Positions 1-7,776 of a DNA stretch of 13,270 nucleotides are shown piece after piece. Source of the stretch: Vicinamibacterales bacterium (lineage in GTDB: Bacteria > Acidobacteriota > Vicinamibacteria > Vicinamibacterales > UBA8438). Numbering within the stretch: position 1 is the first letter of the stretch; each line of letters starts with the position of its first letter. The notes beneath the pieces were generated by a model. It ran no database searches. It saw only the letters and a program-made list of their open reading frames with translations, and was not told the DNA's origin. The position numbers and the translations under genes are program-made. The stretch spans positions 1-13,270 of the forward strand of contig JASLOY010000045.1 of the NCBI GenBank assembly GCA_030745255.1. The letters are read 5' to 3'.

Positions 1-58
1 TCGTGGCGACCCGCATCTTCGATTGGCGCGCCCGGCGACGCCGTTTCCCCATAGCCAT
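1..58 (-). CDS. Transposase N-terminus (DDE type, partial, runs off the window)
   Basis: Reading the minus strand from the ATG at 58 gives MAMGKRRRRARQSKMRVAT before the window edge. A short Lys/Arg-rich start followed by a V-A-T segment is, from memory, the usual opening of a group of DDE transposases related to the IS1182/IS5-like families. Only 19 codons are visible, so no catalytic residue can be checked. The call rests mainly on context: a promoter lies directly upstream at 66-94, and a terminal-repeat sequence at 108-130 recurs, in matching and inverted form, around a second element near 9384-9574. A second in-frame ATG at 52 is possible. The family name is tentative; an unrelated basic protein start is the alternative. 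Confidence 0.5.
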   Translation of the reverse strand, partial: MAMGKRRRRARQSKMRVAT

Positions 59-65
59 ACGCGAC

Positions 66-94
66 AGTGTAGTACGCTGGATCGATCGTGTCGA
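66..94 (-). promoter_or_regulatory. Promoter of the left-end transposase, near-leaderless
   Basis: On the minus strand TCGACA (94-89) is separated by exactly 17 bp from TACACT (71-66). These match the sigma-70 consensus at 5 of 6 and 4 of 6 positions. The expected transcription start falls about 7 nt downstream, at roughly 59-60, next to the ATG at 58. The mRNA would therefore have almost no leader, and no Shine-Dalgarno sequence is present. Confidence 0.5.
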
Positions 95-107
95 TCCCTA
101 TAACGAA

Positions 108-130
108 GGACTTTCACCACGGGCTGCTAG
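108..130 (-). repeat. Insertion-sequence terminal inverted repeat (transposase-proximal end)
   Basis: Read on the minus strand this is CTAGCAGCCCGTGGTGAAAG followed by TCC. Sixteen bases of it (115-130) recur exactly at 9559-9574. A near-identical copy in opposite orientation lies at 9384-9406, differing at two positions over 23. Right of 130 the sequence becomes recognisable permease coding sequence, so 130 (within a base or two) is the insertion boundary. No target-site duplication can be assessed because the other end is outside the window. Confidence 0.6.
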
Positions 131-1752
131 CTGGGTCTGCGCATGCTGCGCAAGTCCTGGGGGCTGACGTTAGTCGGTGGCCTGGCGATGACGCTCGTCA
201 TCGCGATCGCCGCGGGCGCCTTCAGCTTCTTCAACTCGATCTTGGGGAACACCCTGCCTCTGGACGAAGGAACCCGTGTGGTCGCCCTCATGAACTGGTT
301 CGCGTCGTCGGCCAGTACATACAAAGCCTTGCCACGGTGGGACTCGGCGGCGGGCTCCCGTTCTGGGTCGAATTCGGCGACATCTCCGTCGGGACGTTGT
401 TCTTCACCGCCGGACTCGCCGTGTTCGCCGCGTCGATCGCCGGCGCCGTGCCTGCCTTCCAGGCGACCGGTTGCCTAGTGCAATCGGGGCTTCGTGCGCT
501 GGGAAATCGCGGCGGCATGCGGCTCGGCGCGACCTGGACGTCGCTGGTCGTGGCACAGGTTGCGTTCTCCATTGCCATCCTGCCGGTCGCCACGGAGCTG
601 GCATGGGGGACGCTCCGCTCCGGCCTCCTGGGACCCGGGTTCGCCGCCGACCATTTCGTGACCGCTCAGCTCGACGTGGACCCCGATCAGACGGCTGGGC
701 CAGGATCCGATGTCGCCGCCGACCAGCGGCCGCTCGCAGCCAAATTCGCCGACCTCCAGGCCGAGCTGACACGAAGCCTGGTTGCCGAGCTCGGCGTCTC
801 CGGGCTGTCCTTTTCGGCGGTTGTGCCCGGAACGGAGCCGTGGGCAGTTGTCGAAATCGACGGGGTCAGCAGTCTCCAGCCGCCAGACGGCGATCCTCCC
901 GGCGACTCCGACATTGACGTCCTCTTCAATCGGGTGGACCAGGCGTTCTTCGACGTGTTCGAGGTGGCGCTCCTTGCCGGCCGCGCCTTCGGCGCCGGCG
1001 ACTTCGACCCGGGTCGAGACGCGGTTATCGTCAATCGGACCTTTGCGCAGCAACTCGGAGGCGGTTCTCCTGTGGGTCGCCAGATTCGCTATCGCCGCAC
1101 CTTGGCCGGGCCGTCGGAGTCGTCCGTCTGGTATGAAATCGTCGGGGTCGTGGACGACCTTCCGGCGAACACCGTCGAACGCCGCGTGTATCATCCGATG
1201 GCTCCTGGACAGGTGCTGCCGGTGAGTCTCGCGCTGCGGTTGGGACCCACCGCGACCAGCCAGGTTAGCCATGTCCCGACGATTGCCACGACCGTGGACC
1301 CACGGCTGCGAATCAGTGAGGTTCGCCCGTTGGATGAGGCCTTGCGCACGATTCAGCAGGGCAACAATCTGGCGGCCTATCTGCTTGGGGCGGTGACATT
1401 CAGCGTGCTCCTCCTCTCGGCGGCGGGCATGTATGCGTTGATGTCGTTCACCGTTGCCAGGCGTCGGCGGGAGATCGGCATTCGGTCGGCGCTGGGAGCG
1501 CAACCAACTCACCTGCTGGCGGGCATCTTCAAGCGTGCGCTGATCCAGGTCGCCGTCGGGGCCGGCGCGGGCACTCTGGCAGCGCTGTGCCTCAGCACTT
1601 ACTTGCCGATCGAGGAAATGGGCGGCGCGAGCGTTCCGGGCGTCCTCCCCGGCGCCACGACACTCATGATCGTGGTGGGAGTACTTGCTGCAATCGGTCC
1701 GGCGCGTCGCGGTCTTCGCATCGAACCCACCGCAGCGTTGCGAGACGGCTAG
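131..1752 (+). pseudogene. Decayed ADOP-type (MacB/FtsX) permease remnant
   Basis: This is the remnant of a large orphan permease with two FtsX domains and MacB-like periplasmic domains. The N-terminal part is in the frame of 143: LGLRMLRKSWGLTLVGG, a membrane segment, then a periplasmic start ending in RVVALMNW near 298. A stop codon and the insertion-sequence end lie immediately upstream, so the normal start is lost. From about 295 the recognisable protein continues in the frame of 88: LPFWVEFGD, the second half of the first FtsX domain, a second periplasmic domain, and a C-terminal FtsX domain with RRREIGIRSALGA (about 1457-1500) ending at TAG 1752. Most of the first periplasmic domain, probably 200 or more residues, is missing at the join, and the frame changes there. 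The open frame from 88 reads through insertion-sequence DNA before the join. A functional product is unlikely. Confidence 0.75.
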
Positions 1753-1901
1753 GCTGGCAGTCGCGACGAAGCACCGGGTTTGCTGCTGCGTCATCCGTCC
1801 ACCCGCAGCACATCGCTCGGCTCGACCCAGAGCCGGCGCAGAATCCACGGTCCTCGGCACTGCGGTCAGATCCCATCGCCTCGACCGCCCGATGTGCAAT
1901 C

Positions 1902-2768
1902 ATGGCCACGATGACTGCTATCAGGCTGGACGGAGAGCTCCTCGCGAGCAACGTGAAGACCGACCTGCGCACACGGATTGCGGCGCTCAAGGAACGAGGT
2001 GTGACGCCGGGGCTGGGCACCATTCTCGTCGGTGAGGACGGGCCCTCGGCCAAGTACGTCGCGATGAAGCATCGCGACGCCGAGGAGCTCGGGCTTTTCT
2101 CGCGGGAGGCGGCGTTGGGAGCGGACACGACACAAGCCGCGGTCGACGCCGTGGTCGACGAATTCAACGCAGATTCGAACGTCCACGCTTACATCATCCA
2201 ATACCCGTTTCCCAAGGGCCTGGACTACGAGTCAGCCTTGATACGCGTGAAACCCGAGAAAGACGCCGACGGGCTGCACCCGGTGAACCTGGGTCGCCTC
2301 GTGCAGGGCGTCGAGGCTCCACTCGCGTGTACGCCCGCCGGCATTCAGATGATGCTCGAGCGCTACGACGTACCGACCGTCGGACGTCACGTGGTCATCG
2401 TGGGGCGCGGTCTCACCATCGGTCGGCCGCTCGCAAGCTTGCTGTCGCTGAAGAGGAAAAACGCGAACGCCGCCGTCACGGTGGTGCACACGGGTGTAGG
2501 AGACATCGGACCGTACACGCGCCAGGCCGACATCCTGATCGCCGCCGCCGGCTCGCCTCGCATGATCAAGGCCGACATGGTCAAACCCGGCGCGGCAGTG
2601 ATAGCCGCGGGTGTGAGCTTCGAAGGCCGGAAGGCGATTTCCGACGTAGATGACGAGGTCGCGGAGGTGGCCGGTTGGCTGTCACCACGGATTGGCGGCG
2701 TGGGGCCGATGACGCGTGCCTACCTGTTGGCCAACACCGTCGCTGCCGCGGAGAAAGCCGTCGGCTAG
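1902..2768 (+). CDS. folD: Bifunctional methylenetetrahydrofolate dehydrogenase/cyclohydrolase FolD
   Basis: Cytosolic enzyme that interconverts 5,10-methylene-, 5,10-methenyl- and 10-formyl-tetrahydrofolate using NADP, feeding purine, formyl-methionine and one-carbon pools. From ATG 1902 it has 288 residues, normal for the family. The catalytic lysine is K56 in YVAMK. The conserved substrate-site motif, usually QLPLP, is QYPFP at about 100-104. KDADGLHPVNLGRL follows at about 120-133. The nucleotide-binding segment VIVGRGLTIGRPL and the C-terminal GGVGPMTRAYLLANT are intact. The DADGLHPxNLGRL wording resembles the actinobacterial-type FolD branch. ATG 1911 (285 residues) is an equally possible start, and no clear Shine-Dalgarno precedes either. 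The open frame extends to 1587, but that part is unlike any FolD and overlaps the permease remnant, so it is excluded. There is no obvious operon partner. Confidence 0.95.
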   Translation: MATMTAIRLDGELLASNVKTDLRTRIAALKERGVTPGLGTILVGEDGPSAKYVAMKHRDAEELGLFSREAALGADTTQAAVDAVVDEFNADSNVHAYIIQYPFPKGLDYESALIRVKPEKDADGLHPVNLGRLVQGVEAPLACTPAGIQMMLERYDVPTVGRHVVIVGRGLTIGRPLASLLSLKRKNANAAVTVVHTGVGDIGPYTRQADILIAAAGSPRMIKADMVKPGAAVIAAGVSFEGRKAISDVDDEVAEVAGWLSPRIGGVGPMTRAYLLANTVAAAEKAVG

Positions 2769-2793
2769 AGATGGCAGTGCGTGTCAGGACACG

Positions 2794-2812
2794 GTCCGCG
2801 ATACACGCGGAC
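2794..2812 (+). terminator. Hairpin downstream of folD
   Basis: GTCCGCG (2794-2800) and CGCGGAC (2806-2812) form a perfect 7-bp GC-rich stem around the loop ATACA, 25 nt after the folD stop. No T-tract follows, so it could be a weak terminator or an mRNA 3' stabiliser, or an operator for ilvE. Confidence 0.35.
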
Positions 2813-2858
2813 GGGTAACTGGGTGCGGTACCGCTGACGCTACAAGGAAAGTCCGACG

Positions 2859-3935
2859 ATGCTCGAGATCCGAAATCTGACAACCGAGCCTGAAGCGACC
2901 GAGGGCGTCGACCCCCGTATGATCGAGTTCGGCCGCGACAACAGCCCCAACTTCTTTGTCATGGACTACCGCGACGGCCAGTGGAGAAATGCCCGGATCG
3001 AGCCGGTCCAGCCTTTTGTCCTGCATCCCGCCGCGAACGTTCTGCACTATGCGCAGACAATATTTGAAGGGCTGAAAGCGTATCGACAGCCGTCGGGTTC
3101 GATCGCCTTGTTTCGTCCACATCTGAACGCCACGAGGTTTCATCGGTCGGCTCGGCGCATGTGTATTCCGGCGGTGGCGGAAGAGGACTTCCTGGACGCC
3201 GTGAACGCCCTGGTCAAGAACGAACGGCACCTCGTCCCGGCCGAGCCTGGTTGCCTGTATATTCGGCCAAGCATCATCGGCGTCGAGCCCTCCGTCGGTC
3301 TGAAGAGTTCCAACGCCTTCACCTTTTTCGTTCTGACATATCCGTCCGGCCCCTACTTTGGTCACGCTGGCGAGGGTGCCGGATCGATTGACGTCCTCGT
3401 GAGCACATCCGTGACGAGGGCGTGTCAGGGCGGCATGGGGAACGTCAAGGCCGGTGCGAACTACGCGGGCACGCTCGCGATTCTCGAGCGGGCCAAAGAG
3501 CTGGGCTGCGCGCAGGTGCTGTTTCTCGATGCTGTCGAGCATCGTGGGGTGGAGGAGATGGGAGGAATGAATCTCATCCTTCTACAAAACGGCGCTCTTC
3601 GGACGCCACCTTTGAGCGAGACCATTCTCGATGGGGTGACCCGCGACTCCGTGCTCGCGCTCGCTGAAGACTTCGGGCTCGGGGTTGAAGAGGAGCTCAT
3701 CTCCATCGACGAGCTCGTGGCGGGACTGCGGGATGGAAGTATCACAGAGGCGATCGCGTGCGGGACCGCCGCCGTAACCACCGGCATCAAGACATTTCGT
3801 TTCGAGGACGGTTCGGTCGTTCCGGTCGGAACAGTGTGCCCGGGGCCCGTCACCAGCCAGCTTTATGAGCGCCTCGTCGGGATTCAGTACGGGCGACTTC
3901 CCGACCCTCACAACTGGGTTCGTCCAGTCGCCTGA
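2859..3935 (+). CDS. ilvE: Branched-chain amino acid aminotransferase
   Basis: PLP-dependent fold-type IV aminotransferase that performs the last step of valine, leucine and isoleucine synthesis with glutamate as amino donor. It has 358 residues, the length of the larger BCAT class. The N-terminal half carries LHYAQTIFEGLKAYR (about 62-76) and a conserved substrate-site arginine segment, CLYIRPSIIG (132-141). The PLP-binding lysine is K197 in GNVKAGANYAG. The diagnostic EEMGGMN lies at about 232-238, and the C-terminal GTAAVTTGIK supplies phosphate-binding residues. The start is set by AAGGAAA (2844-2850), 9 nt upstream of ATG 2859. It is separated from folD by 90 bp containing a hairpin, so it may be transcribed separately. 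D-amino acid aminotransferase is excluded by the length and the EEMGGMN motif. Confidence 0.95.
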   Translation: MLEIRNLTTEPEATEGVDPRMIEFGRDNSPNFFVMDYRDGQWRNARIEPVQPFVLHPAANVLHYAQTIFEGLKAYRQPSGSIALFRPHLNATRFHRSARRMCIPAVAEEDFLDAVNALVKNERHLVPAEPGCLYIRPSIIGVEPSVGLKSSNAFTFFVLTYPSGPYFGHAGEGAGSIDVLVSTSVTRACQGGMGNVKAGANYAGTLAILERAKELGCAQVLFLDAVEHRGVEEMGGMNLILLQNGALRTPPLSETILDGVTRDSVLALAEDFGLGVEEELISIDELVAGLRDGSITEAIACGTAAVTTGIKTFRFEDGSVVPVGTVCPGPVTSQLYERLVGIQYGRLPDPHNWVRPVA

Positions 3936-3958
3936 GTGGCCTGCTGTGTCACGTCCAC

Positions 3959-3975
3959 GTGCTCGAACCGAGCAC
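3959..3975 (+). terminator. Probable intrinsic terminator of ilvE
   Basis: GTGCTCG (3959-3965) pairs perfectly with CGAGCAC (3969-3975) around an AAC triloop, 23 nt after the ilvE stop. The next 25 bases are AT-rich with several short T runs, unusual for this region. This is a plausible but not classical rho-independent terminator. Confidence 0.5.
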
Positions 3976-4000
3976 CGACTTCATTCATCATTAATTTCTC

Positions 4001-4030
4001 TTGACGGTCGACAGAAGCACTTGGTATTTC
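4001..4030 (+). promoter_or_regulatory. Promoter of the padR-permease operon
   Basis: TTGACG (4001-4006) and TATTTC (4025-4030) are separated by 18 bp, and the -10 is preceded by TGG, giving an extended -10. The transcription start is expected near 4037. The surrounding AT-rich patch stands out from the GC-rich window. It is the best sigma-70 promoter seen on the plus strand. Confidence 0.6.
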
Positions 4031-4044
4031 TGTAGACCTCCAAG
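4020..4044 (+). promoter_or_regulatory. Candidate PadR operator (inverted repeat over the -10 and start site)
   Basis: CTTGG (4020-4024) and CCAAG (4040-4044) form an inverted repeat with 15 bp between the arms, overlapping the -10 and predicted transcription start. PadR proteins commonly repress their own operon, so this position suits an autoregulatory operator. The arms are short and this is only an inference. Confidence 0.3.
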
Positions 4045-4053
4045 AGGAAGCGC

Positions 4054-4398
4054 GTGGCACACGACCAAGCCGAGCTACTGCAGGGCACCCTCGAGCTTCT
4101 TATACTGAAAACTCTCTCGCTTGAACCGCTGCACGGTTGGGGCATCAGCCTGCGGATCCGCCAGATGTCGCGGGACGTGTTCCAAGTCAACCAGGGCAGC
4201 CTCTACCCGGCGCTCCAGCGGATGCAGTCAAAAGGCTGGATCCGCTCCGAGTGGCGGACGACGGAAAACAATCGACGGGCGAGGTACTACGTGCCGACCC
4301 CGGCGGGAACGCGCGAGCTGGCCCGGGAGCGCTCGCAGTGGGAACGCTCCGTGGCGGCGGTGAACTGGATCCTCGACTCGACCGGAGGCCCCGCATGA
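4054..4398 (+). CDS. PadR-family transcriptional regulator
   Basis: Small DNA-binding repressor of 114 residues, the usual size of the short PadR class. The N-terminal winged helix is clear: LLQGTLELLILKTLSLEPLHGWGIS, then the recognition region VNQGSLYPALQRMQSKGWI (about 47-65), a wing with RRARYYVPTPAGTRELARE, and a short C-terminal dimerisation helix. The start is GTG 4054, preceded by AGAGGAAG (4043-4050). Its stop overlaps the ATG of the next gene (ATGA at 4395-4398), so the two are translationally coupled. In Acidobacteriota, PadR genes are typically paired this way with ADOP permeases, so this protein most likely controls the promoter upstream at 4001-4030. The ligand is unknown. Confidence 0.93.
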   Translation: MAHDQAELLQGTLELLILKTLSLEPLHGWGISLRIRQMSRDVFQVNQGSLYPALQRMQSKGWIRSEWRTTENNRRARYYVPTPAGTRELARERSQWERSVAAVNWILDSTGGPA

Positions 4399-7092
4399 AG
4401 TGGGTCGCCGCTGGGCGGGAGCGGCTCCGAGCGCTGTTGTTCGGCGCCAGAGCGGACGCCGAGATGGACGCGGAGCTGCGCTTCCATCTGGAACAGGAGG
4501 CGAAGCTCCTGCGCGAGGCGGGGCTCGGCCCGCGGGAGGCGCGGCGGCAGGCCAAGCTCCGCTTTGGCGGCGTCGAGCGCGTCCGGGAGGAGGTACGTGA
4601 GGCGCGAGGCGTCCGGGTCTTCGAGGACTTGGTGAAAGACGCGCGGTATGGTGCGCGCATGCTGCGCAAGCGCCAGGGATTCACGGTCGTCGCTGTCGTG
4701 TCGCTGGCGATCGGCATCGGCGCGAACACCGCCATCTTCAGCCTGGTGAACGCGACCATCCTGCGCGACGTCCCGGTCGACCGCCCCGAGGAGCTGGTCA
4801 ACGTGTACTCGGCTTCACCGAGCGATCTCTACGGCACCCTGTCCTACCCGAATTACGCGGACCTGCGGGACGGCACCCGCGACGTCTTCAGCGCGATCGG
4901 GGCAGCGCGTAACACGAATGCGCGGATCGACCGCGACGGCGGTGTGGAGATCGTCCCGGCATCAGCAGTCACGGGCGACTACCTCTCGTTGGTCGGCGTC
5001 GAGGCACAACGTGGTCGGGCGATCGGGCCCGCGGACGATATTGCGCCTGGCGGACATCCGGTGGTCATGCTCACCCACGGCTACTGGCAGCGTGGGTTCG
5101 GAGGTGACCCCACTGTCGTCGGCAGCGAGCTGCGCCTCAGCGGCGGGGTGTACACGATCGTGGGAATTGCCGCCGCGGTGGAACGGAGCGGCAGCTTGTA
5201 TCCCCGAGCAGCGCTGTATGTCCCGATGTCGATGCACGATGAGGTCGCTGGACTCGAGGGGCAGTGGCGGCTTGATTGGTGGCAGGGCCCGGCTGGCCCC
5301 CGGGGCGACCCTGGTCGAGGCTGAGACCGCCGGCGCGGCGGTCGCCGCGTCACTCGACGCCGCCCGGCTCCCGGGGTGGGATGTGGGGGACGGCTTCACG
5401 TTCGTACCGACCACTCAGGTCCTGGCCTCACCAACGATCGACCCGTATATTCGCCGGGTCGCCTGGCTGCTGACGGTGGTCGTGGGGTTGGTCCTGCTGC
5501 TGGCGTGCACCAACCTGGCGAGCTTTCTGCTGGCGCGCGCGCGGGATCGTCGCCGGGAAGTAGCGGTACGGCTTGCACTGGGTGCCTCGCGTGGAGCACT
5601 GGTGCGCCAGCTCCTGACCGAGACGACCCTCCTCGGTCTGCTCGGCGGGGCGGCGGGCCTCGTGCTGGCGGTCTGGCTGCTTGGCCTGCTGCAGACTTCG
5701 AGCGTCTCGCTGCCGTTCTTTCTCACGCTGACGTCGCTCGACCTGGGTCTCGATGCCACGGTCCTTGCGTTCACCTGTGGCATCTCCGTTCTGGCGGGCA
5801 CGTTGCTCGGGTTCGTCCCGGCGTGGCAGACGACGCGCCCGGACGTCGTGTCGACACTCAAGCAGGACACGGCGGGCGCGGGGCAACCGGGGCAGCTTGG
5901 GTGGCGTAGTGTGCTGGTCGTCACGCAGCTCACGCTGTCGCTCGTGCTGCTGGTGGGCGCGGGGCTCTTTCTTCGTAACTTCCAGCATCTGCTGGCGGTC
6001 GACCCGGGACTTGGGCGCGATCCGACGGCAACTATCAGCATCAGCGTTCCGAACACGCGGTTCACCATCGACCAGGCCCGCCTGTACACGAGACGATTGC
6101 TCGACCGGTTCGGAGCCCTGCCGGGCGTCGAAGCGGTTGGACTAACCGGGAATCCTCCCATCATCGGCCCACATACGACTATCGATTACAGCGTAGACGG
6201 TCATGAGCCGCCCGAGGGCCAGGACGCGTTCCGGAGCGAACGGGCGACCATCGACCCCGCGTTTTTCGAGGCCGCGGGTATCCCGCTTGTCGCGGGCCGA
6301 CGTTTCAGCGACATAGATGGGCCCGATTCGCCGCGGGTGGGGATTATCAGCGAGACGATCGCGCGCCGCTTCTGGCCGGATGGCGACGCGGTGGGCCGCA
6401 TCATTCACTATTCGCCGACCCCGTACGTGCCGGCAGGGCCAGACGGCAAGAATGAGCTTCGGGGCGTCGGCGTGGCGGCCGACATCAACGCGGAATTGCT
6501 CGGCGAACCATCCGCCATGATGGTCTATCTGCCCTACACCCAGTTCGTCTACACGGGACTCACGTTCGTCGCGCGCACATCGATCGACCCCGATCAGATG
6601 GCGAGTGCCCTGGTGGCCGCCGGACGCAACATGGATCCCGACCTCCGGGTGAACGGCACCGGCACGATGGCGGGGCTGCTGGCGAGGCCTCGGCTTCCCG
6701 CGCAGCAGGGCGCCTTCGTGTTATCGATGTTCGCCGGTGTGGCGCTGGTGCTCGCCGTGATCGGCCTCTACGGCGTGGTCAGCTACACCATCGCGGCGCG
6801 CACGCGGGAGGTCGCAATCCGGATGGCGCTCGGCGCCAGCGCGCCGGCCATTACCCGACTGCTCGCCGGCGATTCGGCACGGCTGGTGATGATCGGCGCC
6901 GGGCTCGGCCTGATCCTCTCGCTCGGGGTGTCGCGCCTGCTCAGCGACCTGCTGGTCGGCACGCGGACCACCGACCCGGTCGCGTTCGCCGGCGCGCTGC
7001 TTGTCCTCTCCGCGACCGCAGTGCTGGCCTGCGTTCTTCCGGCGCGCCGCGCCAGTCGCGCGAACCCGGTCACAGCCCTTCGCGCCGATTGA
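4395..7092 (+). pseudogene. ADOP-type ABC permease, full length but interrupted by a one-base frameshift
   Basis: Inner-membrane orphan permease of the MacB/FtsX superfamily, without an ATPase gene nearby. ATG 4395 overlaps the padR stop. The N-terminal cytoplasmic prefix (RADAEMDAELRFHLEQEAK, then LGPREARRQAKLRFGGVERVREE) is the ADOP hallmark. TM1 follows at about residues 97-118, then a MacB-like periplasmic domain to about 290. In the frame of 4395 the protein then reads WWQGPAGPRG and stops at 5324. The family-typical ARLAPGATL continues one base over, in the frame of 4918. It then has three TM segments with RRREVAVRLALGASRGALVRQLL, a second periplasmic domain, and a final FtsX domain with TREVAIRMALGA ending at 7092. 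Ignoring one base near 5283 restores WWRARLAPG and about 898 residues, a normal length. It is either a recent loss of function or a sequence error. Confidence 0.85.
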
Positions 7093-7202
7093 ACAGGTTC
7101 CCGTTCGCGGCGCCTCGAGCCACAGGCCCCTCGGTCCAGGGACTCCCGTGGCGCACACCTGCCTTCGCCCGTTCAGCCGACCTTCACCGAGCACCTGATG
7201 CA

Positions 7203-7230
7203 ACGTCTGCTACCCGAATCTCGTAGACGT
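7203..7230 (+). promoter_or_regulatory. Inverted repeat upstream of the PspC-like gene
   Basis: ACGTCT (7203-7208) and AGACGT (7225-7230) form a 6-bp inverted repeat with a 16-bp spacer, about 60-85 bp upstream of the next start. It could be an operator for the pspC-like operon. The rest of the 195-bp gap (7093-7287) shows no gene and no convincing promoter. Confidence 0.25.
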
Positions 7231-7287
7231 GAGTAACGGACCTTCCTGACGGGGGGACCTGCCGCCGATGAGGAGGACCCTGGACGC

Positions 7288-7776
7288 ATGGCTCAACGGC
7301 TGACGAGGAATAGACGGGAGGCGGTGTGCGGCGGCGTGGCCGCCGGCTTTGCCGACTACTTCACTGTGGACCCGGTCCTGGTGCGCCTGGGCTTCGTGCT
7401 CCTGGCATTCGCCGATGGCATCGGGTTCGTGTTCTACATCATTTGCTGGGTGATCATGCCAATCAATGAAGAAGAAGGCGTTTCGGGGCAGACGACTCCC
7501 GGAGAAAAAGTAGCGGAAGAGGTGCGCGCCGCCGGGGAGCGTGTGCGTGCGGCGGGAGAGAAAGTAGCCAGTGAGGTCCGGGTCGCCGGGGCATCAGGCC
7601 GTGGTCGTTCAATTGCCGGAGTCGTCCTTATCGTCCTCGGTTCGATGCTCCTCCTGGATCGCTTCTCCTGGATGTTTCGCTGGCCGTTTTGGCTGCGGTT
7701 CGAGAGCCTGTGGCCCCTCATCCTGGTAGCCATCGGTGTGGCGTTGTTGTTGCGATCCCGTGAGGAGCGAACATGA
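7288..7776 (+). CDS. PspC-domain membrane protein with LiaF-like transmembrane tail
   Basis: Inner-membrane protein of 162 residues. The N-terminal PspC domain (about 4-60) has the diagnostic order: basic start RLTRNRR, VCGGVAAGFADYFTVDPVLVRLGF, then a hydrophobic segment ending in CWVIMP. A charged amphipathic linker at about 72-101 is built of near-repeats (GEKVAEEVRAAG, GERVRAAG, GEKVASEVRVAG). Two further TM segments at about 109-123 and 141-155 contain WPLILVAIGVALLL, the motif of the LiaI/LiaF-like TM module. AGGAGG (7271-7276) lies 11 nt before ATG 7288. Its stop overlaps the next start (ATGA), so it is coupled to the LiaF-like gene. PspC/LiaF-type proteins take part in envelope-stress sensing; no psp-type partner (PspA, sensor kinase) is seen here, so the exact role is inferred. 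Confidence 0.9.
   Translation: MAQRLTRNRREAVCGGVAAGFADYFTVDPVLVRLGFVLLAFADGIGFVFYIICWVIMPINEEEGVSGQTTPGEKVAEEVRAAGERVRAAGEKVASEVRVAGASGRGRSIAGVVLIVLGSMLLLDRFSWMFRWPFWLRFESLWPLILVAIGVALLLRSREERT

Noticed and set aside
475..1899. Long minus-strand open frame of 474 codons opposite the permease remnant
   Set aside because: Its Arg/His/Gln-rich composition without domains, and exact overlap with recognisable FtsX coding sequence on the plus strand, mark it as a high-GC shadow frame.
1587..1901. N-terminal extension of FolD in the same open frame
   Set aside because: The extension overlaps the permease remnant and has no FolD-like sequence; the family starts at ATG 1902 or 1911.
5274..5300. Programmed ribosomal frameshift in the ADOP permease
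   Set aside because: No slippery heptamer, upstream Shine-Dalgarno-like stimulator or downstream pseudoknot was seen, and the family is not known for frameshifting.
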